A stretch of 64,000 nt of DNA from UBA12481 sp942493265. Its GTDB lineage: Bacteria > Bacteroidota > Bacteroidia > Bacteroidales > UBA12481. Each line of letters begins with the position of its first letter. Position 1 is the first letter of the stretch. Position numbers and translations under genes: made by a program. The DNA lies in NCBI GenBank assembly GCA_942493265.1, contig OW818688.1:1116001-1180000 (forward strand), given 5' to 3'. The notes below the pieces were generated by a model. That model had not been told where the DNA came from and ran no database searches. It saw only the letters and a program-made list of their open reading frames with translations. This document shows positions 15,941 to 24,846 of the stretch, in pieces.

Positions 15941-15962
15941 TATATTTGCATAATTACGTAAA
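15941..15962 (+). promoter_or_regulatory. Promoter -7 box with overlapping palindromic operator for the ArsR gene
   Basis: TATATTTG (15941-15948) matches TAnnTTTG exactly. Overlapping it, TTTGCATAATTACGTAAA (15945-15962) is an imperfect palindrome in which 14 of 18 positions match its reverse complement. An ArsR/SmtB dimer bound there would block the promoter, so autorepression is likely. The ATG is at 15972. Confidence 0.5.
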
Positions 15963-15971
15963 TACCTTACA

Positions 15972-16277
15972 ATGACGAATCTGATGGAATTGCAACCAGA
16001 ACAACTGGAAAAAGCAGCCAATATGCTAAAAGCAATAGCGCATCCTGTCAGGATAGCCATCCTCAACCTCCTGGAAGACGGGCAGAAGCTTACCGTTACG
16101 GAAATTCACGAAAAACTTGACATCGAGCAATCAACCACCAGTCATCATTTGGGCATACTGAAAGACAAAGATATTCTGGCCAGCAAACGCAACGGGAAAA
16201 ACACCTATTACTTCCTCAAGCATGACCAGCTCAGCAAAGTCGTGGATTGTATCAGTAAATGTTCCTGCGGGAATTAA
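15972..16277 (+). CDS. ArsR/SmtB family winged-helix regulator
   Basis: 101 residues. The winged helix-turn-helix begins at LKAIAHPVRIAILNLL; the recognition helix is in IEQSTTSHHLGILKDKDIL, and the wing is ASKRNGKNTYYFL. The classic ArsR metal site in the recognition helix (CxC) is absent, but the C-terminus ends CISKCSCGN, three closely spaced Cys that could sense metal or redox state. It is 4 nt upstream of queD, so it shares its transcript. A palindrome overlaps its promoter. Confidence 0.88.
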   Translation: MTNLMELQPEQLEKAANMLKAIAHPVRIAILNLLEDGQKLTVTEIHEKLDIEQSTTSHHLGILKDKDILASKRNGKNTYYFLKHDQLSKVVDCISKCSCGN

Positions 16278-16281
16278 AATT

Positions 16282-16728
16282 ATGCCGATAGTCAGGGTTA
16301 CAAAAATATTCCGGTTTGAGATGGCACATGCCCTGTGGGGCTATGATGGTTTATGTAAAAATATCCACGGCCACTCTTATGTGCTCAAGGTTACAGTCAG
16401 CGGAACACCCATTGAGGACCAGCAGGATAAGAAGCTGGGCATGGTGATCGATTTTGGCGATCTTAAACGCGTGGTGAACAAATACATCGTGGATGTTTTC
16501 GACCATAGTCTGATTCTCAACGAGAAAGCCCCGGTAGATAAATTCACCGATGTTCAGGATATGTTCGACCGCAGAACCTGGTTCGATTTCCAGCCAACCG
16601 CCGAAAACCTCGTGATCTACTTCGCCGATATCCTTCAGGCACAGCTTCCTTTATCCATCCGCCTCCATTCCATACGGCTGTATGAAACGGTGAACAGTTA
16701 TGCGGAGTGGTTTGCGGAAGACCAGTAG
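16282..16728 (+). CDS. queD: 6-carboxy-5,6,7,8-tetrahydropterin synthase family protein
   Basis: 148 residues from the ATG at 16282; an earlier ATG at 16222 lies inside the ArsR gene and adds unrelated residues. Zn ligands are the His in FEMAHAL and the two in NIHGHSY; catalytic-triad-like residues include the Cys in GLCKNIHGH, the Asp-His in VDVFDHSLIL and the Glu in RLYETVNSYAEW. It converts dihydroneopterin triphosphate to 6-carboxytetrahydropterin on the queuosine route. No other queuosine genes are in the window. The insert NEKAPVDKFTDVQDMF is longer than in E. coli QueD, as in Bacteroidota. Confidence 0.88.
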   Translation: MPIVRVTKIFRFEMAHALWGYDGLCKNIHGHSYVLKVTVSGTPIEDQQDKKLGMVIDFGDLKRVVNKYIVDVFDHSLILNEKAPVDKFTDVQDMFDRRTWFDFQPTAENLVIYFADILQAQLPLSIRLHSIRLYETVNSYAEWFAEDQ

Positions 16729-16735
16729 TGTTGAG

Positions 16736-16912
16736 GAGGGGGAGGTACAAAAGGAAGGCGGTCCCGACTTTCGTCGGGATGACACTTCTCCGAAGGTGGC
16801 TCATTGCCAGCAATCAAAGGCCCCGGAGTAGCGTGACACGGTCCCGACTTTCGTCGGGATGACACTTCTCCGAAGGTGGCTCCGTGGTGGATGACACTTC
16901 TCCGAGGGTTAA
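16736..16912. repeat. Cluster of dispersed palindromic repeats
   Basis: Two full copies of the GTCCCGACTTTCGTCGGGAT element with its GACACTTCTCCGA tail (16761-16793 and 16841-16873), and a partial third tail at 16890-16908. The 254-nt gap between queD and polA is mostly this repeat. Confidence 0.8.
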
Positions 16913-16982
16913 ACACTTGGGAATTCGTAATTCTGAATCCGAATCTCTACTTTCGTTAGTCAATCCTTAAGCAAATAACCGT

Positions 16983-19766
16983 ATGTCCGATAACCGATTA
17001 TACCTCCTCGATGCCTACGCCCTCATCTACCGGTCGTATTTTGCATTTATAAAAAATCCAAGGATCAATTCGAAAGGGTTGAACACCTCGGCAGCGTTCG
17101 GGTTTACCCTCACGCTGGAAGAACTTCTCCGGAAGGAGAATCCCACGCATATCGCGGTAGTCTTTGATACACACGTACCTACGTTCCGTCATCTGATGTA
17201 TGACGCCTACAAGGCCAACCGGCCGCCGATGCCTGAAGCGCTCCGGATTGGCATTCCCTATATCCGCCGGATCATATCGGCTTTCAATATCCCCATTCTG
17301 GAGCTCGACGGGTATGAAGCCGATGATGTTGTGGGAACACTGGCAAAAAAGGCAGAAAAGGCCGGTTATAACGTATTTATGATGACGCCCGATAAAGATT
17401 ACACCCAACTCGTGAGCGATCATATTAGGATACTTAAACCGCGCCGTTCGGGTTTTGATGTGGAGATACTCGGTGTGGAAGAAGTTTGCCGTGATTTTGA
17501 GGTTGAAAGGCCGGAGCAGGTGATCGATATTCTCGCACTCTGGGGAGATACGGCCGATAACGTTCCCGGTGCCCCGGGGATCGGTGAAAAATCAGCGAAG
17601 GACCTGATTGGCCGGTTTGGTTCGATCACCAACCTGTATGAGAATCTCGATAAGATCAAACCCAAGCAGAAGGAGTCACTCCTCGAAAACCGCGAGCAGG
17701 TGCTGAGGGCCCGTGAGCTGGTCACGATCTGCATCGATGCTCCGGTGGATTTCATTGAAGAGCAAACAATCCGCCAGGCACCGGATGAAGCCGCCCTGCG
17801 TGCACTTTTTGAAGAACTGGAATTCCGCAATATGCTCAGTAAGGTGATCCCGGAAACCAGTACCGGCAATTTGTTCAGTCCGGCTGCCCCCCCGCCCCAG
17901 CAGCGATCGCTGTTCGACGCGGTTGAGATGCCTGAACCCATTCTCACCGGGACCGATATCCAAACGGAAGACCATGATTACCGTCTTATTACGACTTTAG
18001 AGGAAATAGAAAATCTGGCAATGGAGCTGTCTGTCCGATCATCATTCTGCTTCGATACCGAAACAACCGGTTTGGACGCACGTAAAGCCGATCTCGTAGG
18101 CCTTGCCCTCTCTTCGGAATCCAAAAAAGCCTGGTACATCCTCTTCCCTGAAAACCGCGATGAAACCCTCCGGCTTCTTGCGCCTATCAAAACTTTGCTG
18201 GAAAATCCAGCCATCCTGAAGGTCGGGCAAAACATCAAATATGACATTCAGGTACTGGCCAGTTACGGCATCAATGTATCGGGACCCCTGTTCGACACCA
18301 TGATTGCGCACTATCTCCTGAATCAGGAGGAACGCCACAACCTGAACTTTCTGGCTGAAAAATACCTGCAATACCGGATGGTCCCAATCGAGGCGCTGAT
18401 CGGCGAAAAGGGAAAGGAGCAGCGGAGCATGCGATCGGTTGAACCGGACATCCAGAAGGAATATGCCGGTGAGGATGCCGACATCACTTTCCGCCTGAAG
18501 CCCATCCTCAGCGATGCATTAAATGAAAACGGGCTGATGCGGCTTTTCAATGAAGTAGAAATGCCGCTGATTCCGGTGCTAGCCCGAATGGAACGTTGTG
18601 GTGTAAAGCTGGATACCCTCACTTTAACCGAAATCTCCCTGGGACTGGCCGAAGAAATCAAGTCGCTCGAAAAGGAAATCATTGCCATGGCGGGGATTCA
18701 GTTCAATGTTGCCTCGCCCAAACAGCTTGGCGAAGTGCTTTTTGTGCATATGAAGATCGATGACCAGGCGCGGAAAACCAAAACGAAACAATATTCGACC
18801 AGCGAGGATGTTTTGGCCCGTTTGTCGAACCGTCATCCGATCATTGAAAAAGTATTGGAATTCAGGGGATTGACCAAGCTGCTGAATACCTACATCGATA
18901 CATTGCCCGGATTGATTGATTCTTCAACCGGCAAAATCCATTCGCATTTCATGCAGTCGATCGCGGCAACCGGTCGGTTGAGCTCCATCAACCCCAACCT
19001 GCAGAACATCCCGATCCGCGAAGCCCGCGGCCGCGAAATCCGCAAGGCATTTGTGGCTTCGAACAGCGAATTCACCTGGCTATCGGCCGACTATTCGCAG
19101 ATCGAGCTCCGGGTGATGGCCCATTTCAGCGAAGATGAAAATATGATCGCCGCTTTTAACCGCAATGAGGATATTCATACTTCCACCGCTGCCTTGGTCA
19201 ACCGGGTGAGCCCCGAAGAGGTTACGCGTGAAATGCGCTCGAAAGCCAAGGTCGCGAATTTCGGAATCATTTACGGGATATCCGGTTTCGGATTATCGCA
19301 GCGCCTGAATATTTCCAGAAATGAGGCTAAAGATTTGATCGACGGATACTTCCGGTCGTATCCGGGCATAAAAACTTTCATGGACAATGCCATTTTGCAG
19401 GCCCGTGACCAGGGATTTGTCGCCACACTTTTAGGCCGCAAAAGATATCTGACCGATATTCTTTCAGAAAATCAGGTGGTCAGGGGAAATGCCGAGCGAA
19501 ATGCAATCAATTCCCCCATCCAGGGTTCGGCTGCCGATATCATCAAAATTGCCATGATCCGGATCGACGACGAATTCCGCAAGAGAAACCTGCGGAGCAA
19601 GCTGGTCCTTCAGGTACATGACGAATTAAACTTTGATGTATACCTCCCTGAACTTACTGAAGTTAAGGAGATTGTAAGACATGAAATGGAGCACGCCCTC
19701 CAGTTGAGGGTTCCGCTCCTGATCGATATGGGTGAAGGAAAAAACTGGTTGGAGGCGCATGGATGA
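16983..19766 (+). CDS. polA: DNA polymerase I
   Basis: 927 residues, full three-domain enzyme. N-terminal 5'-3' exonuclease (1-~295: LLDAYALIYRS, DGYEADDVVG, GDTADNVPGAPGIGEKSA). Proofreading 3'-5' exonuclease (~330-520) with intact DEDD residues (FDTETTGLD, VGQNIKYDIQVL, YAGEDADIT). Polymerase domain with motif A DYSQIELRVMAHF, motif B RSKAKVANFGIIYGIS and motif C QVHDELNFDV. It works in Okazaki fragment maturation and repair. It overlaps mobA by 4 nt. Confidence 0.98.
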   Translation: MSDNRLYLLDAYALIYRSYFAFIKNPRINSKGLNTSAAFGFTLTLEELLRKENPTHIAVVFDTHVPTFRHLMYDAYKANRPPMPEALRIGIPYIRRIISAFNIPILELDGYEADDVVGTLAKKAEKAGYNVFMMTPDKDYTQLVSDHIRILKPRRSGFDVEILGVEEVCRDFEVERPEQVIDILALWGDTADNVPGAPGIGEKSAKDLIGRFGSITNLYENLDKIKPKQKESLLENREQVLRARELVTICIDAPVDFIEEQTIRQAPDEAALRALFEELEFRNMLSKVIPETSTGNLFSPAAPPPQQRSLFDAVEMPEPILTGTDIQTEDHDYRLITTLEEIENLAMELSVRSSFCFDTETTGLDARKADLVGLALSSESKKAWYILFPENRDETLRLLAPIKTLLENPAILKVGQNIKYDIQVLASYGINVSGPLFDTMIAHYLLNQEERHNLNFLAEKYLQYRMVPIEALIGEKGKEQRSMRSVEPDIQKEYAGEDADITFRLKPILSDALNENGLMRLFNEVEMPLIPVLARMERCGVKLDTLTLTEISLGLAEEIKSLEKEIIAMAGIQFNVASPKQLGEVLFVHMKIDDQARKTKTKQYSTSEDVLARLSNRHPIIEKVLEFRGLTKLLNTYIDTLPGLIDSSTGKIHSHFMQSIAATGRLSSINPNLQNIPIREARGREIRKAFVASNSEFTWLSADYSQIELRVMAHFSEDENMIAAFNRNEDIHTSTAALVNRVSPEEVTREMRSKAKVANFGIIYGISGFGLSQRLNISRNEAKDLIDGYFRSYPGIKTFMDNAILQARDQGFVATLLGRKRYLTDILSENQVVRGNAERNAINSPIQGSAADIIKIAMIRIDDEFRKRNLRSKLVLQVHDELNFDVYLPELTEVKEIVRHEMEHALQLRVPLLIDMGEGKNWLEAHG

Positions 19767-20332
19767 CCAATCCGGGAATTACCGGAATCATTCTGGCCGG
19801 AGGTGAAAGCCGCCGGATGGGTACGCTTAAGCCATTGGTTCATTATCATGATAAACCTTTGATTTACTGGAGTTATGATGCCCTGCGACCGGTTTGTTCC
19901 GAAATCATTATTATCGCCAACTCCGGAGATTTTTCCGCCGTTGAAGCATCCGTTTATCCCGACAATTATCCCGGAAACGGTCCGGCTGCCGGCATTGAAG
20001 CAGGGTTGAGCCATTGCCGTACCTCTCTGGCGCTGATTACCTCCTGCGATACCCCGAATCTGTCATCGGAATTTTTCGAATACCTGCTGAAGAAGCACAC
20101 AGGATTCGACATTTCAATTGCTGCCCATGATGGTATAAATGAACCGCTTATAGGAGTATATTCCGCATCGGCCCATCCATTTTTCAAAAAGGCCATTCTA
20201 GCCGGCGATCCGCATCCGCCCAGAATTATCCGTCAGTGCAAATGGCAGGAGGTGCCGGTTGATTCGGTGTGCAACTTCTACCGACCTGATTTGTTTTTAA
20301 ATTTGAACACTCCTTTGGACTTAAAAAGATAA
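19763..20332 (+). CDS. mobA: Molybdenum cofactor guanylyltransferase
   Basis: 189 residues. The N-terminal GIILAGGESRRMGTLKPL is the nucleotidyltransferase signature LAGGxSxRMGxxK, and ALITSCDTPNLSSEF holds the metal-binding Asp. It transfers GMP to Mo-molybdopterin, or is a related NTP-transferase. The moaD and moaE genes follow with 3-nt gaps, which supports the cofactor role. It starts inside the last codons of polA (ATGA overlap). moaA, moaC and moeA are not in the window. Confidence 0.85.
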   Translation: MTNPGITGIILAGGESRRMGTLKPLVHYHDKPLIYWSYDALRPVCSEIIIIANSGDFSAVEASVYPDNYPGNGPAAGIEAGLSHCRTSLALITSCDTPNLSSEFFEYLLKKHTGFDISIAAHDGINEPLIGVYSASAHPFFKKAILAGDPHPPRIIRQCKWQEVPVDSVCNFYRPDLFLNLNTPLDLKR

Positions 20333-20335
20333 ACA

Positions 20336-20572
20336 ATGGCCCGAATTAACCTGATCTACTTCGGCTCCGTGATGGATATCACGGGGATGACCACCGAAAG
20401 CCTGGATTCACCGGCATCACTGAATGAATTAAAGGTTTTGCTGCATGAGCGTTTCTCTAAATTATCCACCGTAACCTACCGGTTTTCAGTTAACAGGCAA
20501 TTGGCCAATGGTGACCGTCAGCTCGTTGACGGGGATGAGATTGCACTGCTTCCACCATTTGCCGGAGGATAA
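20336..20572 (+). CDS. moaD: Molybdopterin synthase sulfur carrier subunit
   Basis: 78 residues, ubiquitin-like beta-grasp fold ending in FAGG, the diglycine that is thiocarboxylated and donates sulfur to precursor Z (cPMP). Also visible are the VDGDEIALLPPFAGG tail and the VNRQLANGDRQL segment typical of MoaD. Placed between mobA and moaE with 3-nt gaps, so almost certainly co-transcribed with them. Confidence 0.93.
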   Translation: MARINLIYFGSVMDITGMTTESLDSPASLNELKVLLHERFSKLSTVTYRFSVNRQLANGDRQLVDGDEIALLPPFAGG

Positions 20573-20575
20573 ATC

Positions 20576-21004
20576 ATGGCAGATAAAAGTCACCTGATCG
20601 AAGGGCCGATACCGGCAGATTTCATTTCCCGGCAGATATCGGCGCATCAATCCAAAACCTCCGCCGGGGCGCATTCGATATTCCTGGGACAGGTTCGCGA
20701 CGACCTCATTGATGGGAAAACGGTATCCGGAATTGAGTATTCTGCTTATAATGAAATGGTTGAACCTGCCATTCAGGCAATCAAGGATGAGCTTTTCGAT
20801 GAATTTACCGATCTGATCTGCGTGCACATCCACCACAGCACGGGACTGGTGCGCACCGGCGAAATCTCACTTTTGGTGATGGTTTCATCGGGACACCGCA
20901 AGCAATCCTTTGCCGCACTTGAAAAATGTGTGGAACTGATCAAGGAAAAGCTTCCGGTATGGAAAAAAGAGTTTTTCACCGACGGCTCCAGCCGCTGGAT
21001 CTGA
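20576..21004 (+). CDS. moaE: Molybdopterin synthase catalytic subunit
   Basis: 142 residues. Landmarks: AGAHSIFLGQVRDD (start of the core), GIEYSAYNEMVEPA, ICVHIHHSTGLVRTGEISLLV with the conserved HR/G region, the Lys in GHRKQSFAA and the KKEFFTDGSSRWI C-terminus, close to the usual KKE..DGS.W. It combines with two MoaD to make the dithiolene of molybdopterin. Convergent with the S41 peptidase, stops 4 nt apart. Confidence 0.95.
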   Translation: MADKSHLIEGPIPADFISRQISAHQSKTSAGAHSIFLGQVRDDLIDGKTVSGIEYSAYNEMVEPAIQAIKDELFDEFTDLICVHIHHSTGLVRTGEISLLVMVSSGHRKQSFAALEKCVELIKEKLPVWKKEFFTDGSSRWI

Positions 21005-21008
21005 CAGG

Positions 21009-22655
21009 CTACCGGTTCAGGGTTTTACGATATTCGTCAGGAGCGGCAAGCATGGCCTGAGCCTTAACCAATCCGGTATCATCACGGAGCATGAATTCAA
21101 TGCGTCCTTTCTGAAAATAATAGCGTCCAATAATTTCATCAGCCAGGATCGAGCGGATTTCAGGTTTGAATAATTGCAGGTCCTTATCCAGGTTGTGCGA
21201 GAGTTTCGATCGAAGTTCGCTGATAACCGATTGTGCATCATCATAATACTTTTCACGTTTAGCCGATTGCACCAGTTTGTCGAGCGCATCCTCACTGGCC
21301 GTTTCATAGGTAAACTTTTCAACGTTGAGGAATTCCCTGAAATCTGCAAAATCCTCTTCAGCCAGCATAAAGGAAGCCGGGGGCACGATCTGTTCATGCG
21401 TATTCCGGTAGCGCGTTGCATAATCGAAAATCATATTCTGGTAGATGAGATTCGTGGTCATACCGCTGAGAACCTGGGGTTCAACGATTACATCCGGAAG
21501 AATTCCGCCGCCGTCCTTCACGGTGCGACCGGTTTTTGTTTTAAACGATGTCACCAGTGAATCCGGCACATGTCCAACGCTGCCATCCGCCCGGCGGTTG
21601 GTATAATCGAGTGCCTGAATGCAGCGGCCGCTCGGGATATAATACTTTGCCGTAGTGAGCTTGATTTTAGCATTATAGCTCAGGTCGCGCGTGGTTTGCA
21701 CCAGCCCTTTTCCAAAGGTGCGCTGGCCGATGATCACGCCGCGGTCAAGGTCCTGCATGGCACCGGCGATAATCTCCGAAGCTGAAGCGGATCCTGAATT
21801 TACCAGTACGGCTATCGGGATGATTGTATCAACGGGTGGATAGCGGCACGAGTATTTTGCCTCCCACATCTTTGATTTTCCGCGTGTGCTGACGATTTCC
21901 TGTCCGTTCGATACAAACAGGTTCATGATATCCACCGCTTCAAAAAGCAGTCCGCCCGGATTGTTGCGCAAATCCAGTACGATTCCTTTAACCCCCTGTT
22001 CCTTAAGGGCGAGCAAAGCTTGCCGCACTTCCCTACTGGCGCCATCGGTAAAACCCGACAGCCTGATATAACCGCTGCCATCAGAAAGTTTTGCGTAGTA
22101 AGGAACGTTTTCGAAACGGATTTTTTCGCGCACCAGGTTAAAGGAGAGCTGCCCTTTCACCCAGGGCCGCTCCACGGTAAGTTTAACAGCTGTGCCGATG
22201 GTTCCCTTCATCATGGGACTGATCTCGGCAGTGGTTTTGCCCGTAACATCCCGGTCGTCAACCTTTACGATCCGGTCGCCGGCCCGTAATCCCGCCTTTT
22301 GAGCTGGTGACCCTGCGTAAGGATCTGTGATATAAGCCCCTGCACTATCCTGACCGATCAGGGCCCCTACTCCGCCGTATTCTCCGGTGGTCATCAGCTG
22401 GATATCCTCGATCTGTGATTCGGGAACATATATCGTATAAGGATCTAAACTTTTCATAATCTGATCGATACCGGTTTTGATCATCTTTGCCGGATCGGTT
22501 TCATCCACATAGTACATTTCCAGTTCCCGCAGGAGGGAATGGAAAATATCCAGGTTTTTCGACCATTCAAAATCCTTGTCGTAAGAGCTGGTAAAGAGAA
22601 TCGGTGAAACCAGCAATAAGCCGGTAAGGACCAGTGTTCTGACTATCTTTTTCAT
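21009..22655 (-). CDS. S41 family C-terminal processing peptidase
   Basis: 548 residues from the ATG at 22655 (MKKIVRTLVLTGLLLVSPIL, a signal anchor). A longer frame to 22700 is not needed and overlaps yidD. PDZ domain about 80-165 (GGVGALIG, AGLRAGDRIVKVDDRDV), then the peptidase core with the catalytic Ser in NSGSASASEIIAGAM and the Lys in GQRTFGKGLVQT. It cleaves periplasmic proteins near their C-termini. It is the last gene of the DUF4271-hemD-rnpA-yidD run, a typical Bacteroidota order. Confidence 0.93.
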   Translation of the reverse strand: MKKIVRTLVLTGLLLVSPILFTSSYDKDFEWSKNLDIFHSLLRELEMYYVDETDPAKMIKTGIDQIMKSLDPYTIYVPESQIEDIQLMTTGEYGGVGALIGQDSAGAYITDPYAGSPAQKAGLRAGDRIVKVDDRDVTGKTTAEISPMMKGTIGTAVKLTVERPWVKGQLSFNLVREKIRFENVPYYAKLSDGSGYIRLSGFTDGASREVRQALLALKEQGVKGIVLDLRNNPGGLLFEAVDIMNLFVSNGQEIVSTRGKSKMWEAKYSCRYPPVDTIIPIAVLVNSGSASASEIIAGAMQDLDRGVIIGQRTFGKGLVQTTRDLSYNAKIKLTTAKYYIPSGRCIQALDYTNRRADGSVGHVPDSLVTSFKTKTGRTVKDGGGILPDVIVEPQVLSGMTTNLIYQNMIFDYATRYRNTHEQIVPPASFMLAEEDFADFREFLNVEKFTYETASEDALDKLVQSAKREKYYDDAQSVISELRSKLSHNLDKDLQLFKPEIRSILADEIIGRYYFQKGRIEFMLRDDTGLVKAQAMLAAPDEYRKTLNR

Positions 22656-22666
22656 AATGACTTCTT

Positions 22667-22909
22667 CTAAGGTACCGGATCGTAACCGTGCCCACCCCAT
22701 GGATGACAGCGCAGTATTCTTTTAATTCCCAAATAACTGCCCCTGAAGGGACCGTGTTTTTTAACCGCTTCGATATAAAATTGCGAGCAGGTAGGTGTAT
22801 AACGGCAGGAAGGCCGCAAATAGGGTGAAATTGCCATCTGGTAAAAACGGATCAGCAGGATCACCAGCCAGCTTACCGCCCTCTTAAACCAGATCCAGAT
22901 TGATTTCAT
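22667..22909 (-). CDS. yidD: Membrane protein insertion efficiency factor
   Basis: 80 residues. LIRFYQMAISPYLRPSCRYTP contains the N-terminal amphipathic helix and start of the core; the family signature continues with PTCSQFYIEAVKKHGPFRG and RILRCHPWGGHGYDPVP, with all three conserved Cys. It helps YidC insert inner-membrane proteins. Overlaps rnpA by 4 nt, as in many bacteria. Confidence 0.97.
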   Translation of the reverse strand: MKSIWIWFKRAVSWLVILLIRFYQMAISPYLRPSCRYTPTCSQFYIEAVKKHGPFRGSYLGIKRILRCHPWGGHGYDPVP

Positions 22910-23304
22910 TGCTCATTTCCGGTGATAATGATTTCATTGAGGCGCTGGATGACTTGTTTCAGGCGCGGGTCGATTTCGCTGAACGGAAGTACGGTACTCG
23001 CTCCGTAAACCATCAGGATATAGAGCTCCTTGTTGTTGGCAGCCAGGCACGTGTGCAATTCAGATTTGTGAAGCCGGAAAGATTCGCGGAATCTCCGTTT
23101 GATGAGGTTCCGGGTTACGGCATGCTTGAATTGCTTTTTTCTCACTGAAATGGCCACTTGCATGGGCACGGAACCCGCTTCAGGCTCTTTCAGCAGATAA
23201 ATCACACGGAATGGATAAATGAAAAAACTCTTTCCCTGAGCCAATAATACATCAAACCTTCGCTTATAGCAAAGGTGCTCCTTCTTTGGAAAAGAGAGGT
23301 CCAT
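22906..23304 (-). CDS. rnpA: Ribonuclease P protein component
   Basis: 132 residues. Signature AVTRNLIKRRFRESFR carries the conserved Arg/Lys residues that contact RNase P RNA, and the N-terminus FPKKEHLCYKRRFDVLLAQG is the usual opening. It binds the catalytic RNA to mature tRNA 5' ends. rnpA-yidD is a near-universal gene pair and is often close to the replication origin. 3 nt downstream of hemD. Confidence 0.96.
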   Translation of the reverse strand: MDLSFPKKEHLCYKRRFDVLLAQGKSFFIYPFRVIYLLKEPEAGSVPMQVAISVRKKQFKHAVTRNLIKRRFRESFRLHKSELHTCLAANNKELYILMVYGASTVLPFSEIDPRLKQVIQRLNEIIITGNEQ

Positions 23305-23307
23305 GAA

Positions 23308-24063
23308 TTATTTTCCTGATTTCTTGCACAATTCGCCAATGAACTTGTCCAAAGCCATTGTCATCGATGGAAACTCAGGTGACGGCACCTTCAGGTCGAT
23401 ACGGAGTCCGGCTTTTTCAGCCGCCTTGGCAGTATTGGGGCCAAAAGTTCCGATAAACGTTTCATCCTGAACGAACTGCGGAAAATTCGTGAAAAGGGAA
23501 TCAATCCCTGCCGGACTGTAGAATACCAGCATATCAAAATCCTTCATGTTCAGGTGTGACAGCTCCGAACTGAGGGTTTTGTAAAAGAAAGCCTTCGTGA
23601 AGGTAAGATTATGCTGGGTAAGCAGCACCGGAATTTCATCGTTGTGCACCGTGGAAGTTGGTACCAGATATTTTTCCTCCTTGTGCTTAACAAGTACATC
23701 CACAAGATCTTCCATGGTTTTCTGACCAAAGAATATCTTCCGTTTCCGGTAAACGATATACTTCTGCAGATACTTTGCGATCGATTCCGATGTACAGAAA
23801 TACTTCATCGTATCCGGTACCTGGGTACGCAGCTCTTCACAAATCCTGAAAAAATGATCAATAGCCGTTCTGCTGTTGAAAATCACAGCCGAATAATCAA
23901 GGATATTGATCCTGCTCGCCCTGAAATCTTTGGATGAAACTCCTTCAATACGGATAAACTGGAAAAAATCCAGGATTACCTTGTATTTGTCAGCTACCTC
24001 GAAATAAGGGGACTTTTCTGTGGTAGGCTGCGGTTGGGAGATAAGTATTCTCTTAATCTTCAA
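23308..24063 (-). CDS. hemD: Uroporphyrinogen-III synthase
   Basis: 251 residues. Two-lobed HemD fold: RILISQPQPTTEKSPYFEVA at the start, SAVIFNSRTAIDHFFRICEE in lobe 2, MLVFYSPAGIDSLFTNFPQF and TFIGTFGPNTAKAAEKAGL near the end (GPxTA motif). It closes hydroxymethylbilane into uroporphyrinogen III for haem. The family is poorly conserved, but the motif order and the Bacteroidota gene order with DUF4271 and rnpA support the call. Confidence 0.9.
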   Translation of the reverse strand: MKIKRILISQPQPTTEKSPYFEVADKYKVILDFFQFIRIEGVSSKDFRASRINILDYSAVIFNSRTAIDHFFRICEELRTQVPDTMKYFCTSESIAKYLQKYIVYRKRKIFFGQKTMEDLVDVLVKHKEEKYLVPTSTVHNDEIPVLLTQHNLTFTKAFFYKTLSSELSHLNMKDFDMLVFYSPAGIDSLFTNFPQFVQDETFIGTFGPNTAKAAEKAGLRIDLKVPSPEFPSMTMALDKFIGELCKKSGK

Positions 24064-24100
24064 GTTTTTATGACTTTAGTTGATATAGAAAAAATCGTTC

Positions 24101-24784
24101 TCACCATCCTTCCGTTATGGACTGAATAACCCACCACAATGGAAGAATTTCAAGGGTACAAAGGTATAAAAACATATAAAATATTGATATACGGTATGAT
24201 TTCAATAATTCAAGTTCCCTCAAAATTGTATAAAAGGCCCATGAAATAAGCACCAGAGTAAGGATTGCCAGGAAAATAATTTTTACAATTCCGACTGTAA
24301 AAGGCAGAATCAGAGAGGGAATAAGGATAAATGAACCCAGATTTTCGAACTGAAGCATCCAGAGCTGATTAAATCGGAGGGCTACCTCATTTTGCTCAAA
24401 AGTATATCCGAAAAGGTATATTATCAGTACCCTCCCTCCAAAATAGGCAAAAACAGCACCAAGAATGAGCAGATAATGCCAGGCGGGTTTTTCAAAAAGA
24501 ATTTCGGTACGGGTATGCCCGATCAGCACAAAAACGATCATGGCAATGCAGAAAACCGGAACGAAATTCAGCAAAAATCCTGCCCGGCTGAACAGCACAT
24601 TTTTTTCCTCGATGAGCTTGGTGGCTTCATACCGGTTAAAAAAAGCATGGGCAATACGAATATGATAACGGGGAAATAGTATCCGGCTGGTGATATAAAT
24701 AATTGAAACCAGCGTAATTACCGCGATTACCCAATCGGTTTCGGGTACAGATCGCAGGAGTGGTTTCAGAAAGGTATCATTCAT
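24101..24784 (-). CDS. DUF4271 multi-pass membrane protein
   Basis: 227 residues from the ATG at 24784; a TTG 9 nt further out would sit inside the promoter box. Six or so hydrophobic segments with few charged loops fill the protein (for example VIAVITLVSIIYITSRILF and YLLILGAVFAYFGGRVLIIY). It matches the Bacteroidota-restricted DUF4271 family, usually encoded next to hemD. No catalytic motif is visible and its function is unknown; association with haem synthesis is only positional. Confidence 0.8.
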   Translation of the reverse strand: MNDTFLKPLLRSVPETDWVIAVITLVSIIYITSRILFPRYHIRIAHAFFNRYEATKLIEEKNVLFSRAGFLLNFVPVFCIAMIVFVLIGHTRTEILFEKPAWHYLLILGAVFAYFGGRVLIIYLFGYTFEQNEVALRFNQLWMLQFENLGSFILIPSLILPFTVGIVKIIFLAILTLVLISWAFYTILRELELLKSYRISIFYMFLYLCTLEILPLWWVIQSITEGW

Positions 24785-24790
24785 ACGCCG

Positions 24791-24798
24791 CAAAAGTA
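24791..24798 (-). promoter_or_regulatory. Candidate -7 box for the DUF4271-hemD-rnpA-yidD run
   Basis: TACTTTTG on the minus strand matches TAnnTTTG and is followed by a very short leader to the ATG at 24784. The sequence TTACTTTTGC just before a start codon is a frequent Bacteroidota arrangement. Confidence 0.5.
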
Positions 24799-24846
24799 AG
24801 TCTTTTTATACTTTTACCGGTAAACACAATCACGGGCAACGATCCA

